Source: Betaproteobacteria bacterium (GTDB lineage: Bacteria > Pseudomonadota > Gammaproteobacteria > Burkholderiales > SG8-39). Taken from it: DNA of 8,473 nt. Under the pieces are notes generated by a model. It searched no databases. It had not been told where the DNA came from and was given only the letters and a program-made list of their open reading frames with translations. The position numbers were made by a program, and so were the translations under genes. The DNA lies in contig JAFAGU010000282.1 of NCBI GenBank assembly GCA_019237595.1, positions 1 to 8,473 on the forward strand. Direction: 5' to 3'. This document shows, one piece after another, positions 1 to 5,669 of this stretch (position 1 is the stretch's first letter; the number at the start of each line of letters is the position of its first letter).

Positions 1-406
1 CCGCGGAATCCGAGACGACGACGAAGCCCTCGTAGTTGCCGCGGAGCTCGATGCAGTGCCACAGGCACGTCGTTTCCGCGAAGCTCGCGAAGAACTGCCG
101 GTCGACGTACGCGATGCCGGCGGCCATGGAGTAGTGCGAATACGGGCCGAAGAAACGCCTGCCCGGCGCGTCTGCGCCGATCGCGGGATTCGGAGCCGCG
201 GCCTGGAATTCGATGTGCACCGGGCCGGTCACGTCGAGGCGGAAGTACGTCTTTCCCTCGATGACCCACTGGTGGTTGTCGTGGCGGGCGAGCACGCGGC
301 CGTCGGGCGATTCGCGAAGGACGTCGCGCATGACGTGCAGGCGCGGCAGGGGGCCGAAGCGCACGCCCGGCTCCCCGGCGGTGTGGCCGAAGACGAGCAT
401 GAACAT
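1..406 (-). CDS. Hypothetical protein, N-terminal part (runs off left edge)
   Basis: This is an open leftward reading frame of 135 codons with no stop before the window edge, so the C-terminus is missing. Codons end almost always in G or C, as in the clear genes nearby, which supports real coding. The protein begins MFMLVFGHTAGEPG. It continues with a stretch rich in aromatic and charged residues (RHDNHQWVIEGKTYFRLDV at 41-59), then FFGPYSHYSMAAG (85-97), then two close cysteines in TCLWHC (113-118). I see no signal peptide, membrane segment or known catalytic motif, and I do not recognise the family. The start is an ATG at 406 or a second one at 400. Neither has a well-spaced Shine-Dalgarno; a GGGGAAG lies 16 bases upstream of 406. 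It is divergent from the 70-residue membrane protein, with 64 bases between starts. Confidence 0.7.
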   Translation of the reverse strand, partial: MFMLVFGHTAGEPGVRFGPLPRLHVMRDVLRESPDGRVLARHDNHQWVIEGKTYFRLDVTGPVHIEFQAAAPNPAIGADAPGRRFFGPYSHYSMAAGIAYVDRQFFASFAETTCLWHCIELRGNYEGFVVVSDSA

Positions 407-457
407 GCTCGTAGGACCGGGACTTCCCCGGTCTGTTCTCGCCTTCGCCGCATGCGC

Positions 458-463
458 TACGCT
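458..463 (+). promoter_or_regulatory. Possible -10 box for a leaderless transcript
   Basis: TACGCT (458-463) fits the TAnnnT pattern of a sigma70 -10 box and lies seven bases before the GTG at 471. Transcription would then start at or next to the start codon. No good -35 box is visible, and there is no Shine-Dalgarno before 471, which would suit leaderless initiation. This is a weak call based on one hexamer. Confidence 0.2.
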
Positions 464-470
464 GCGGGCC

Positions 471-683
471 GTGAAGCTCTGGCAGAACCTGTGGCTCCTC
501 GTGGCCGTCATCTGGGGCGTGGTGGCGGCGCTCCAGGTCGGCACGATCCTCGCCTTCGCGGACGAGAGCGAGGCCGGCAAGGCGCTCCAGCCGGCGCTGC
601 TCGGCGTCGCGGTCCCGGTGCTCCTCTACGCGGCGGGCTGGGCGTGGGAGCGCGTCGCTTCCCGCAAGAAACCCAAAGACTGA
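471..683 (+). CDS. Small two-helix membrane protein, 70 residues
   Basis: I do not recognise a named family. The protein starts at GTG 471 (VKLWQNLWLLVAV). It has two hydrophobic helices, at about 6-29 and 40-60, joined by a short charged loop (DESEAGK, 31-37). It ends in a basic tail (SRKKPKD). By the positive-inside rule both ends should be cytoplasmic with the loop in the periplasm. Nearly all codons end in G or C, which supports coding. An in-frame ATG at 405 would add 22 residues, but it would overlap the start of the divergent gene and add an unlikely N-terminus, so the GTG is preferred. The WD40-caspase gene begins 50 bases downstream in the same direction, so co-transcription is possible. 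A role as a membrane partner or as an unrelated small protein cannot be separated from sequence alone. Confidence 0.7.
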   Translation: MKLWQNLWLLVAVIWGVVAALQVGTILAFADESEAGKALQPALLGVAVPVLLYAAGWAWERVASRKKPKD

Positions 684-706
684 ACCTCCGCAGCCGCCGC
701 GTCGAC

Positions 707-712
707 TAGACT
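707..712 (+). promoter_or_regulatory. Possible -10 box upstream of the WD40-caspase gene
   Basis: TAGACT (707-712) fits TAnnnT and would place the transcript start near 719, leaving a leader of about 15 bases that still contains the Shine-Dalgarno. No convincing -35 is seen at 16-18 bases. The same hexamer occurs at 7101-7106 before the oxidoreductase gene. If real, it means the protease and lipoprotein have their own promoter inside the gap after the small membrane gene. Confidence 0.25.
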
Positions 713-721
713 AGGCACGAC

Positions 722-727
722 GGGAGG
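722..727 (+). promoter_or_regulatory. Shine-Dalgarno fixing a TTG start
   Basis: GGGAGG lies six bases before the TTG at 734. The frame that follows immediately encodes a clean signal peptide, so this site selects the unusual TTG as the start of the WD40-caspase gene. Confidence 0.7.
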
Positions 728-733
728 GCAGCC

Positions 734-3700
734 TTGCTGCACCGGATTCGCGTCTTCTTGCTGGGGGCGGCGCTCGCATGGGCGTCGCTCGCTTACGGGC
801 AGCCGCCGCGCGCGGAAGTGTTCGTCCAGCTCGGGCACCGCTCCGCGGTCACCGCGATCGCCTTCTCGCCCGACGGACAGCGCCTCGCTTCGGCCGGCGC
901 CGACGGCGTCGTCAAGCTCTGGGATGTCGCCTCGGGCCGCGTCGCCGCCACGCTGCGCGGCCCCGGCGGCGCGATCCTCTGCCTAGCCTATTCGCCCGAC
1001 GGCGCGCTCCTCGTCACCGGCGGCCGGGACCGCGTGCTGCGGCTCTGGGACGCGCGCTCCGGCGCCGAGCTCGGCGCCTATCGCGGCCACGAGAGCGTCG
1101 TGCTGGCGGTCGCGTTCGCGGACGCGCAGCACTTCGTGTCCGCGAGCTACGACCGCACCGTGCGGCTCTGGACGATCGGCAAGCCCGAGAGCGGCGTGGA
1201 GCTCGGCCGCCACGGCGAGCCGGTGCGCGCGCTCGACGTCTCCGCCGACGGCAAGGTGCTTGCCTCGGCGAGCGAGGACCGCAGCGTGCGGCTCTGGCCG
1301 CTCGGCGCGCGCAGCGCCGCCGAGGAATGGCGCGCCGACACGGGCCTCCTGAGCGTGCGGCTCTCGCCCGACGGAGAGCTCGTCGCGGCGGGCGGCCAGG
1401 ACGGCGCCATCCGACTCTGGAGGCGGGCCGCGCCGCGCGAGGCGCCGCGTCTCCTCCGCGGCCACGCCGGCCCGGTGAACGCGCTTGCGTTTTCCGCCGA
1501 CGGCGGGCTGCTGGCGTCCGCCTCGGGCGATGGCACGGTGCGCACGTGGGACGTGCAGGGCGCGCGCGAGCTCAGTGTCGTGAGGGCAGGCGCGGAGCAG
1601 CAGGCGGTCGCGTTCTCGCCGCGCGCGGCCCGGAGCCTTCGGCTCAACCTCGCGTCGATGGTCGCCGCCGGGGGCGCCGATCGCGCGGTGCGCCTCTGGA
1701 GCGCGGAGGGCGAGGCGCGCGAGACGCTCGCGAGCCGCGTCACGGAGATCCGCTCGCTCGATTTCTCCGGCGACGGGACGGCGCTCGCCGTCGGCAGCGG
1801 CGATGGCGTGCGCGTGTGGGATGCGCAGCGCGGCCAGCTCGCGCGCGCCTTCGCCACGCGCCAGCCGGTCGAGAGCGCCCGCTTCAGCGCCGACGGCGCG
1901 CTCCTCGCCGCGTCGAGCCAGGACGGCTCCGTCACACTTTGGGAGCGCGCTTCGGGACGCGAGCTTTCGCGCCTCGACGCGCACAAGAGCGGCGCCTTCG
2001 CCGTCGCCTTCTCGCCCAGCAGCAAGGAGCTCGCGACGGGAGGCCGGGACAACGAAATCAGGATCTGGGAGGTCGAAGCGAAAAGGCAAAAGCTGCAGCT
2101 CAGCGGCCATGCGGCTGCGGTGCGCGATCTTGCTTATTCGCCCGACGGGCGGCTCCTCGCCTCCTGCGCGAACGACGACACGGTACGGCTGTGGGAGGCG
2201 GCGACGGGGAGGGCGATTGCCGTGCTCAAGGGCCACGCCAACCGCGTGAACGCCGTGCGCTTCAGCGCCGATGGAACGAAGCTCGTGAGCGGGAGCGAGG
2301 ACAGCACGCTCAAGGTCTGGGATGCCTCGAGCGGGACGCTCCTCCTCACGCTTTCCGGGCACGCCGGGCCGGTGAAGGCGCTCGCCGTTTCCGGCGCGCG
2401 CATCCTCTCGGTGAGCGTGGACGAGACCCTCGCGGCCTGGGACCTCGCGAGCGGAAAGATGCTCGCCCGCGAGCCGATCCAGGCCGGGCAGCTTGCCGCG
2501 CTCTCCGCTTCTTCGCGCGGCTATCTCGCCGCCGGCGGCGACGGCGGCGTGACGGTCGTCTCGAGGCTCGAGGATCGCGCCGAGCGGGTGCGGCTCTTCG
2601 GCTTCACCGACGGCGAGTGGCTCGGCATCGTGCCGGGCGGCGAGTTCAGCGCCTCGGCGAACGGCGCGCGCTACCTCAACGTCCGGGTCGGCAACGACGT
2701 CTACGGCCTCGACCAGTTCCTCGAGAGCTTCCTGCGGCCGGAGAGCGTGATGGCCGCGCTCGGCGGCAAGCCGGATACGGCGCCGGTGGCGACGCCCGCG
2801 CCCGCGAAGCCGGCCGAGCGCCGGCGCGAGCTGGCGCAGATCCGGCCCGCGCCCGAGGTCGCCATCGTCGGCGTGCCGGGCGAGGTGGCCACCGGCGAAG
2901 TGAACGTGCGCGTTCGCCTCGCCGATCGCGGCGGCGGAATCGGCGATGTGCGTCTGTATCTCAATGGCTCCGCTGTCGTGCAGGACCGTGCGGCCGACCG
3001 TCCGTCGGGCGCCGCCGAGCGCGACTACCTCGTGCGGCTCGTTCCCGGGCGCAACGTCATCCGCGCCATCGCGTTCAATGCCGACAACACGATGCAGAGC
3101 GCCGATGCGGTGCAGGAGCTGCGCGCGAGCATGGCCGAAACCGGGCGGCGCCCGAAGCTCCACGCGCTCGTGGTAGGCATCCAGGAGTTCGTCAACCCGC
3201 GCCTGCGGCTCTCCTACAGCGTCGCCGATGCGAATCTCTTTGCCGACGTGCTGGAAAGCCGCGCGAAGAGCCTCTTCGAGTCCGTCGACGTGCGCCGGCT
3301 CGTCACGCCCGCGCAGACCTCGCGCGCGGCGATCACCCAGGCGCTGCGCGAGATCCGCGCGCGCGTCGCGCCGGAGGACCTTTTCGTCTTCTACGTCGCG
3401 AGCCACGGCACCGTCGACGAAGGCGAGTATTTCCTGCTCACCTCCAACGTCGGCGCCACCTCCACCGACCGGCTGCGCGCCGACGCCCTCGGCGAGCGCG
3501 ACCTGCGCGACCTCCTCGCCAACATCCCGGCGACGAAGAAGCTCATCCTCTTCGACACCTGCAACGCCGGCCGGATCGGCGACGTGCTCGCCACGCGCGG
3601 CCTGGAAGAGGACCGCGCCACCAAGGTGCTGAGCCGCGCCGTCGGCTCCACCGTGCTCTCCGCGGCGACTTCGCTCCAGGAAGCGCTCGAGGGCTACAAG

Positions 3701-3913
3701 GGCCATGGGCTCTTCACCTACGTCGTTGCCGAGGCGCTCGGCGGCAAGGCGGACTACGACCGCGACGGCTACGTCGGCACGACCGAGCTCTCGCTCTACG
3801 TGGAGAACGAGGTGCCCGAGCTCGCAGAGGCCGTGTTCCGCTACAAGCAGTTTCCGCTCGTCTCGAAGCCGGGCGCGGGGATGAGCTTCCCCGTGACCCG
3901 CGTCGCGCCGTGA
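734..3913 (+). CDS. Exported WD40-repeat caspase-like peptidase (C14 family)
   Basis: A 1059-residue multidomain protein. Residues 1-22 form a Sec signal peptide (RIRVFLLGAALAWASLAYG, likely cut before Q23) with no lipobox, so the mature protein should be periplasmic or secreted. Residues about 29-623 hold 14 WD40 blades of about 42 residues, with the usual FSPDG and LWD landmarks. The last blade is degenerate. Fourteen blades fit two seven-bladed propellers, which usually act as binding platforms. A segment with DGEW and YLNVRVGNDVYG (about 624-678), similar to ones I know from other bacterial WD40-caspase proteins, leads to a Pro/Ala linker (679-710) and an Ig-like beta region (about 711-795). 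The caspase fold (about 808-1055) opens with LHALVVGIQEF. Its likely dyad is H891 (SHG) and C943 (DTCNAG). The Asp two residues before the Cys resembles metacaspases, which cut after Arg/Lys; this specificity is inferred. A calcium-type loop lies at 1007-1018. The lipoprotein gene follows after 20 bases. The substrate is unknown. Confidence 0.93.
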   Translation: MLHRIRVFLLGAALAWASLAYGQPPRAEVFVQLGHRSAVTAIAFSPDGQRLASAGADGVVKLWDVASGRVAATLRGPGGAILCLAYSPDGALLVTGGRDRVLRLWDARSGAELGAYRGHESVVLAVAFADAQHFVSASYDRTVRLWTIGKPESGVELGRHGEPVRALDVSADGKVLASASEDRSVRLWPLGARSAAEEWRADTGLLSVRLSPDGELVAAGGQDGAIRLWRRAAPREAPRLLRGHAGPVNALAFSADGGLLASASGDGTVRTWDVQGARELSVVRAGAEQQAVAFSPRAARSLRLNLASMVAAGGADRAVRLWSAEGEARETLASRVTEIRSLDFSGDGTALAVGSGDGVRVWDAQRGQLARAFATRQPVESARFSADGALLAASSQDGSVTLWERASGRELSRLDAHKSGAFAVAFSPSSKELATGGRDNEIRIWEVEAKRQKLQLSGHAAAVRDLAYSPDGRLLASCANDDTVRLWEAATGRAIAVLKGHANRVNAVRFSADGTKLVSGSEDSTLKVWDASSGTLLLTLSGHAGPVKALAVSGARILSVSVDETLAAWDLASGKMLAREPIQAGQLAALSASSRGYLAAGGDGGVTVVSRLEDRAERVRLFGFTDGEWLGIVPGGEFSASANGARYLNVRVGNDVYGLDQFLESFLRPESVMAALGGKPDTAPVATPAPAKPAERRRELAQIRPAPEVAIVGVPGEVATGEVNVRVRLADRGGGIGDVRLYLNGSAVVQDRAADRPSGAAERDYLVRLVPGRNVIRAIAFNADNTMQSADAVQELRASMAETGRRPKLHALVVGIQEFVNPRLRLSYSVADANLFADVLESRAKSLFESVDVRRLVTPAQTSRAAITQALREIRARVAPEDLFVFYVASHGTVDEGEYFLLTSNVGATSTDRLRADALGERDLRDLLANIPATKKLILFDTCNAGRIGDVLATRGLEEDRATKVLSRAVGSTVLSAATSLQEALEGYKGHGLFTYVVAEALGGKADYDRDGYVGTTELSLYVENEVPELAEAVFRYKQFPLVSKPGAGMSFPVTRVAP
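818..2602 (+). repeat. Fourteen tandem WD40 blades (protein-level repeat)
   Basis: Each unit of roughly 126 bases encodes one blade ending in a KLWD/RLWD/RVWD-type strand. In order these end in LWD, LWD, LWT, LWP, LWR, TWD, LWS, VWD, LWE, IWE, LWE, VWD, AWD and a degenerate TVVS. The copies are well diverged at DNA level, so this is an old array and not a recent expansion. The strand EVFVQLG just before blade 1 could close a propeller in the usual velcro manner. Confidence 0.85.
3752..3787 (+). other. EF-hand-like calcium-binding loop in the caspase domain
   Basis: Residues 1007-1018 read DYDRDGYVGTTE. This matches the canonical 12-residue EF-hand loop: acidic at positions 1, 3 and 5, Gly at 6, hydrophobic at 8 and Glu at 12. 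Many metacaspases need calcium, and related bacterial caspase-like domains often have a DG-containing loop here. Calcium binding itself is inferred. Confidence 0.6.
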
Positions 3914-3933
3914 AAACCCAGGGAGGAAGAACC

Positions 3934-4596
3934 ATGAGGAAGCTCGCCCTTGCGCCGCTCGCGCTCCTCGCCGGCTGCGCCGGCGCCCCGCAGGTGGAGC
4001 AGGTGAAGGAGGTCTACCTGTGCGCGGCGGACCAATGCTCGCCTGCGGCGCGCGATCATTCCGGCGCGGAGCTCCTCCAGGGGCTCTATCGCCTCTTCAA
4101 GGCGAACGAGGGCAAGGACTTCCGCATCTGCGAGTCGGACATCAAGACGCGCAATTGCCAGAGCGTCGGCGTCGCCTACTTCGTGCAGGGCGGCCCGATC
4201 CCCGGCGTCGGCAGCCAGGCGAGCGGCAAGATGACCGAGATCAAGCTCGACCCCGCGGCGCAGGCGGTGAAGAGCACGATGGCGAGCTACCTGAAGTTCA
4301 TCGGCACGCCGCTCGCGTGCGTGAGCCACGCGAGCACGCTCCTCGTGCGCAGCGCCGACGAGATCACGATCACCGACGATCCGTACTACTGCAACTGGAT
4401 GGTGGTCGGGAACATGACTGCATCGTTCAGCTTCGCGGTCGAATCGATCGACTTCGACAAGGGCCGCCTCGGCGGCTACTGGTCGCACGCGGTCGCCGGC
4501 AACGCCGGGGGGAAAGGCGCGGGCTACGCGGTGATCGAGTTCCCGGTGACGATGCCCGCCGGGGAAAACTGGCTGAAGCCCGCCGCTTCGCAATAG
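3934..4596 (+). CDS. Cysteine-rich lipoprotein, partner of the WD40-caspase
   Basis: A 220-residue protein starting at ATG 3934, preceded by a strong Shine-Dalgarno (GGAGGAAG at 3922-3929). The N-terminus MRKLALAPLALLAGCAG is a lipoprotein signal with lipobox LAGC, so C15 should be lipidated. Ala at +2 instead of Asp suggests sorting to the outer membrane. The mature part has six more cysteines (C30, C35, C66, C75, C129, C153), enough for three disulfides, consistent with life in the periplasm. Other visible landmarks are YFVQGGPIPGVGSQ (82-95), DDPYYCNWMVVGNM (148-161) and a glycine-rich segment near 180-197. I do not recognise the family. It starts 20 bases after the protease stop codon, so the two are very probably co-transcribed. 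It could anchor the protease, inhibit it or be its substrate; sequence alone cannot say which. Confidence 0.88.
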   Translation: MRKLALAPLALLAGCAGAPQVEQVKEVYLCAADQCSPAARDHSGAELLQGLYRLFKANEGKDFRICESDIKTRNCQSVGVAYFVQGGPIPGVGSQASGKMTEIKLDPAAQAVKSTMASYLKFIGTPLACVSHASTLLVRSADEITITDDPYYCNWMVVGNMTASFSFAVESIDFDKGRLGGYWSHAVAGNAGGKGAGYAVIEFPVTMPAGENWLKPAASQ

Positions 4597-4632
4597 GCGC
4601 CGGGCGGCGCCCGCGAGGCGCTATTTCGCGGG
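4596..4632. terminator. Overlapping hairpins between convergent genes, possible bidirectional terminator
   Basis: Two inverted repeats overlap in the 24-base gap and the tal stop. The first is GGCGCC (4596-4601), a four-base loop, then GGCGCC (4606-4611). The second is CCCGCGA (4610-4616) with TCGCGGG (4626-4632) around a nine-base loop. They cannot both form fully because 4610-4611 are shared. There is no U-tract on either strand, so intrinsic termination is only a possibility. Confidence 0.3.
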
Positions 4633-5571
4633 TACGGCGCTCGCGAGCGAGATCACGAGCTTCTCGAGCTTGCGCGCATCCGCATCGAAGCGGCGGATGC
4701 CGTCCGCGAGCTTGTCGGTCGCCATCGCGTCCTGGTTGTGCTCCCAGCGGAAGGCCTTCTCGTCGAGCGACACGCGGGGGATGTCCTGCGCTCTCGCCTT
4801 CTCGACGGAGAGCTTCCTTTCCACCTCGCCCGCGGCGGAGGAGAGCTTCTGCAGGAGGTCCGGCGCGATCGTGAGCAGGTCGCAGCCGGCGAGCGCGAGG
4901 ATCTGCTCGACCTTTCGGAAGCTCGCGCCCATCACCTGCGTCTGGTAGGCGTGCTTCTTGTAGTAGTTGTAGATCCGCACGACCGAAGCCACGCCGGGGT
5001 CCTCTTCAATTTTTATATCGTCCACATTCCTCAGTTGACGATAAAAATCATAGATGCGTCCGACAAAGGGGGATATCAGCGTCACGCCGGCGTCGGCGCA
5101 CGCGACGGCCTGCGCGAACGAGAAAAGCAGCGTCATGTTGCAGTGAATGCCCTCGCGCTCGAGCTTCTCGGCGGCGCGGATGCCTTCCCAGGTGCTCGAG
5201 AGCTTGATTAATACGCGCTCGCGGCGAATGCCCTGGCTTTCATACAAAGAAATGAAACGTCGGGCTTTCTCGATGCTGCCATCAACATCGAAAGAGAGAC
5301 GCGCGTCCACTTCCGTCGAAACCCGCCCGGGAATGTGCTTGAGGATCTCGCAACCGACGAGGACGAAGAGCCGGTCGATCGCCTCCGCCGGATCGTTGCC
5401 GGCCTGCTGGATCGCGCGCTCGACGATCAGCCGGTAGCGCGGGTCCTCGGCGGTCTTGAGGAGGAGCGAGGGATTGGTCGTCGCGTCCTGCGGCTTCCAG
5501 CGAGCGACCGCGTCGATGTCGCCGGAATCGGCGACGACCAGCGAATGTTTGCGAAGGGAATCGAGCTGCAC
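4621..5571 (-). CDS. tal: Transaldolase, TalB-type (class 1)
   Basis: Transaldolase moves a dihydroxyacetone unit between sedoheptulose 7-phosphate and glyceraldehyde 3-phosphate in the non-oxidative pentose phosphate pathway, in the cytosol. From GTG 5571 the product has 316 residues, against 317 in E. coli TalB. It aligns from the first residues (QLDSLRKHSLVVADSGD). The Schiff-base lysine is K123 in RVLIKLSSTWEGI. The acid/base residues correspond to D15 (VVADSGD) and E87 (STEVDAR). Phosphate and substrate contacts include N33 (DATTNPSL), N145 (CNMTLLFSFAQ), S167 and R172 (ISPFVGR). All expected catalytic motifs are present, so it should be active. A longer frame reaches a TTG at 5628, but that codon lies in the promoter -35 box, so the GTG is chosen; its Shine-Dalgarno (AAAGG, 14 bases upstream) is weak. 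A local A/T-rich stretch at 5001-5060 stands out from the rest of the gene. Confidence 0.97.
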   Translation of the reverse strand: MQLDSLRKHSLVVADSGDIDAVARWKPQDATTNPSLLLKTAEDPRYRLIVERAIQQAGNDPAEAIDRLFVLVGCEILKHIPGRVSTEVDARLSFDVDGSIEKARRFISLYESQGIRRERVLIKLSSTWEGIRAAEKLEREGIHCNMTLLFSFAQAVACADAGVTLISPFVGRIYDFYRQLRNVDDIKIEEDPGVASVVRIYNYYKKHAYQTQVMGASFRKVEQILALAGCDLLTIAPDLLQKLSSAAGEVERKLSVEKARAQDIPRVSLDEKAFRWEHNQDAMATDKLADGIRRFDADARKLEKLVISLASAVPAK

Positions 5572-5599
5572 CGGAAAATCGCGCGCCTTTCGTGACGAA

Positions 5600-5628
5600 A
5601 TTATCGGACAAGCCGCACAACCTGACAA
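5600..5628 (-). promoter_or_regulatory. sigma70-like promoter of tal
   Basis: Read on the minus strand: -35 box TTGTCA (5628-5623), a spacer of exactly 17 bases, and -10 box GATAAT (5605-5600). Each box matches consensus at five of six positions. The predicted start is an A near 5593, giving a leader of about 22 bases before GTG 5571. This housekeeping-type promoter agrees with strong constitutive expression of a central-metabolism gene. Confidence 0.7.
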
Positions 5629-5632
5629 TGTC

Positions 5633-5663
5633 TTGCAATGCTTAAATCCCTGCCGGGTAAAGT
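5633..5663 (+). promoter_or_regulatory. Possible promoter of the MASE2-PAS sensor gene
   Basis: TTGCAA (5633-5638) and TAAAGT (5658-5663) are separated by 19 bases, a long spacer. The predicted start falls near 5670, at the GTG itself, and no Shine-Dalgarno is visible, so a leaderless transcript is possible. It lies back-to-back with the tal promoter, with the two -35 boxes about four bases apart. Weak call. Confidence 0.25.
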
Positions 5664-5669
5664 TTTTTC

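Noticed and set aside
56..709. A 217-codon plus-strand frame at the left end
   Set aside because: It is antisense to the aromatic-rich partial gene and out of frame with the small membrane protein; its composition is shadow-like.
983..3706. A 907-codon open frame on the minus strand opposite the WD40-caspase gene
   Set aside because: High G+C removes stop codons from other frames. The protein is Arg/Ala/His-rich low-complexity sequence without domains, while the plus frame has clear WD40 and caspase motifs.
778..3933. A plus-strand open frame of over 1000 codons running into the lipoprotein
   Set aside because: It is the arginine-rich shadow frame of the protease. The real gene in that frame is only the lipoprotein from ATG 3934, which has its own Shine-Dalgarno and signal peptide.
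3934..4596. The lipoprotein as a bacterial gasdermin cleaved by the caspase
   Set aside because: It has a lipoprotein signal, disulfide-type cysteines and no gasdermin-like features I can see; adjacency to a protease is not enough.
5035..5062. TTGACG on the plus strand inside tal as an internal -35 box
   Set aside because: No acceptable -10 box lies 16-18 bases downstream and there is no gene for it to serve.
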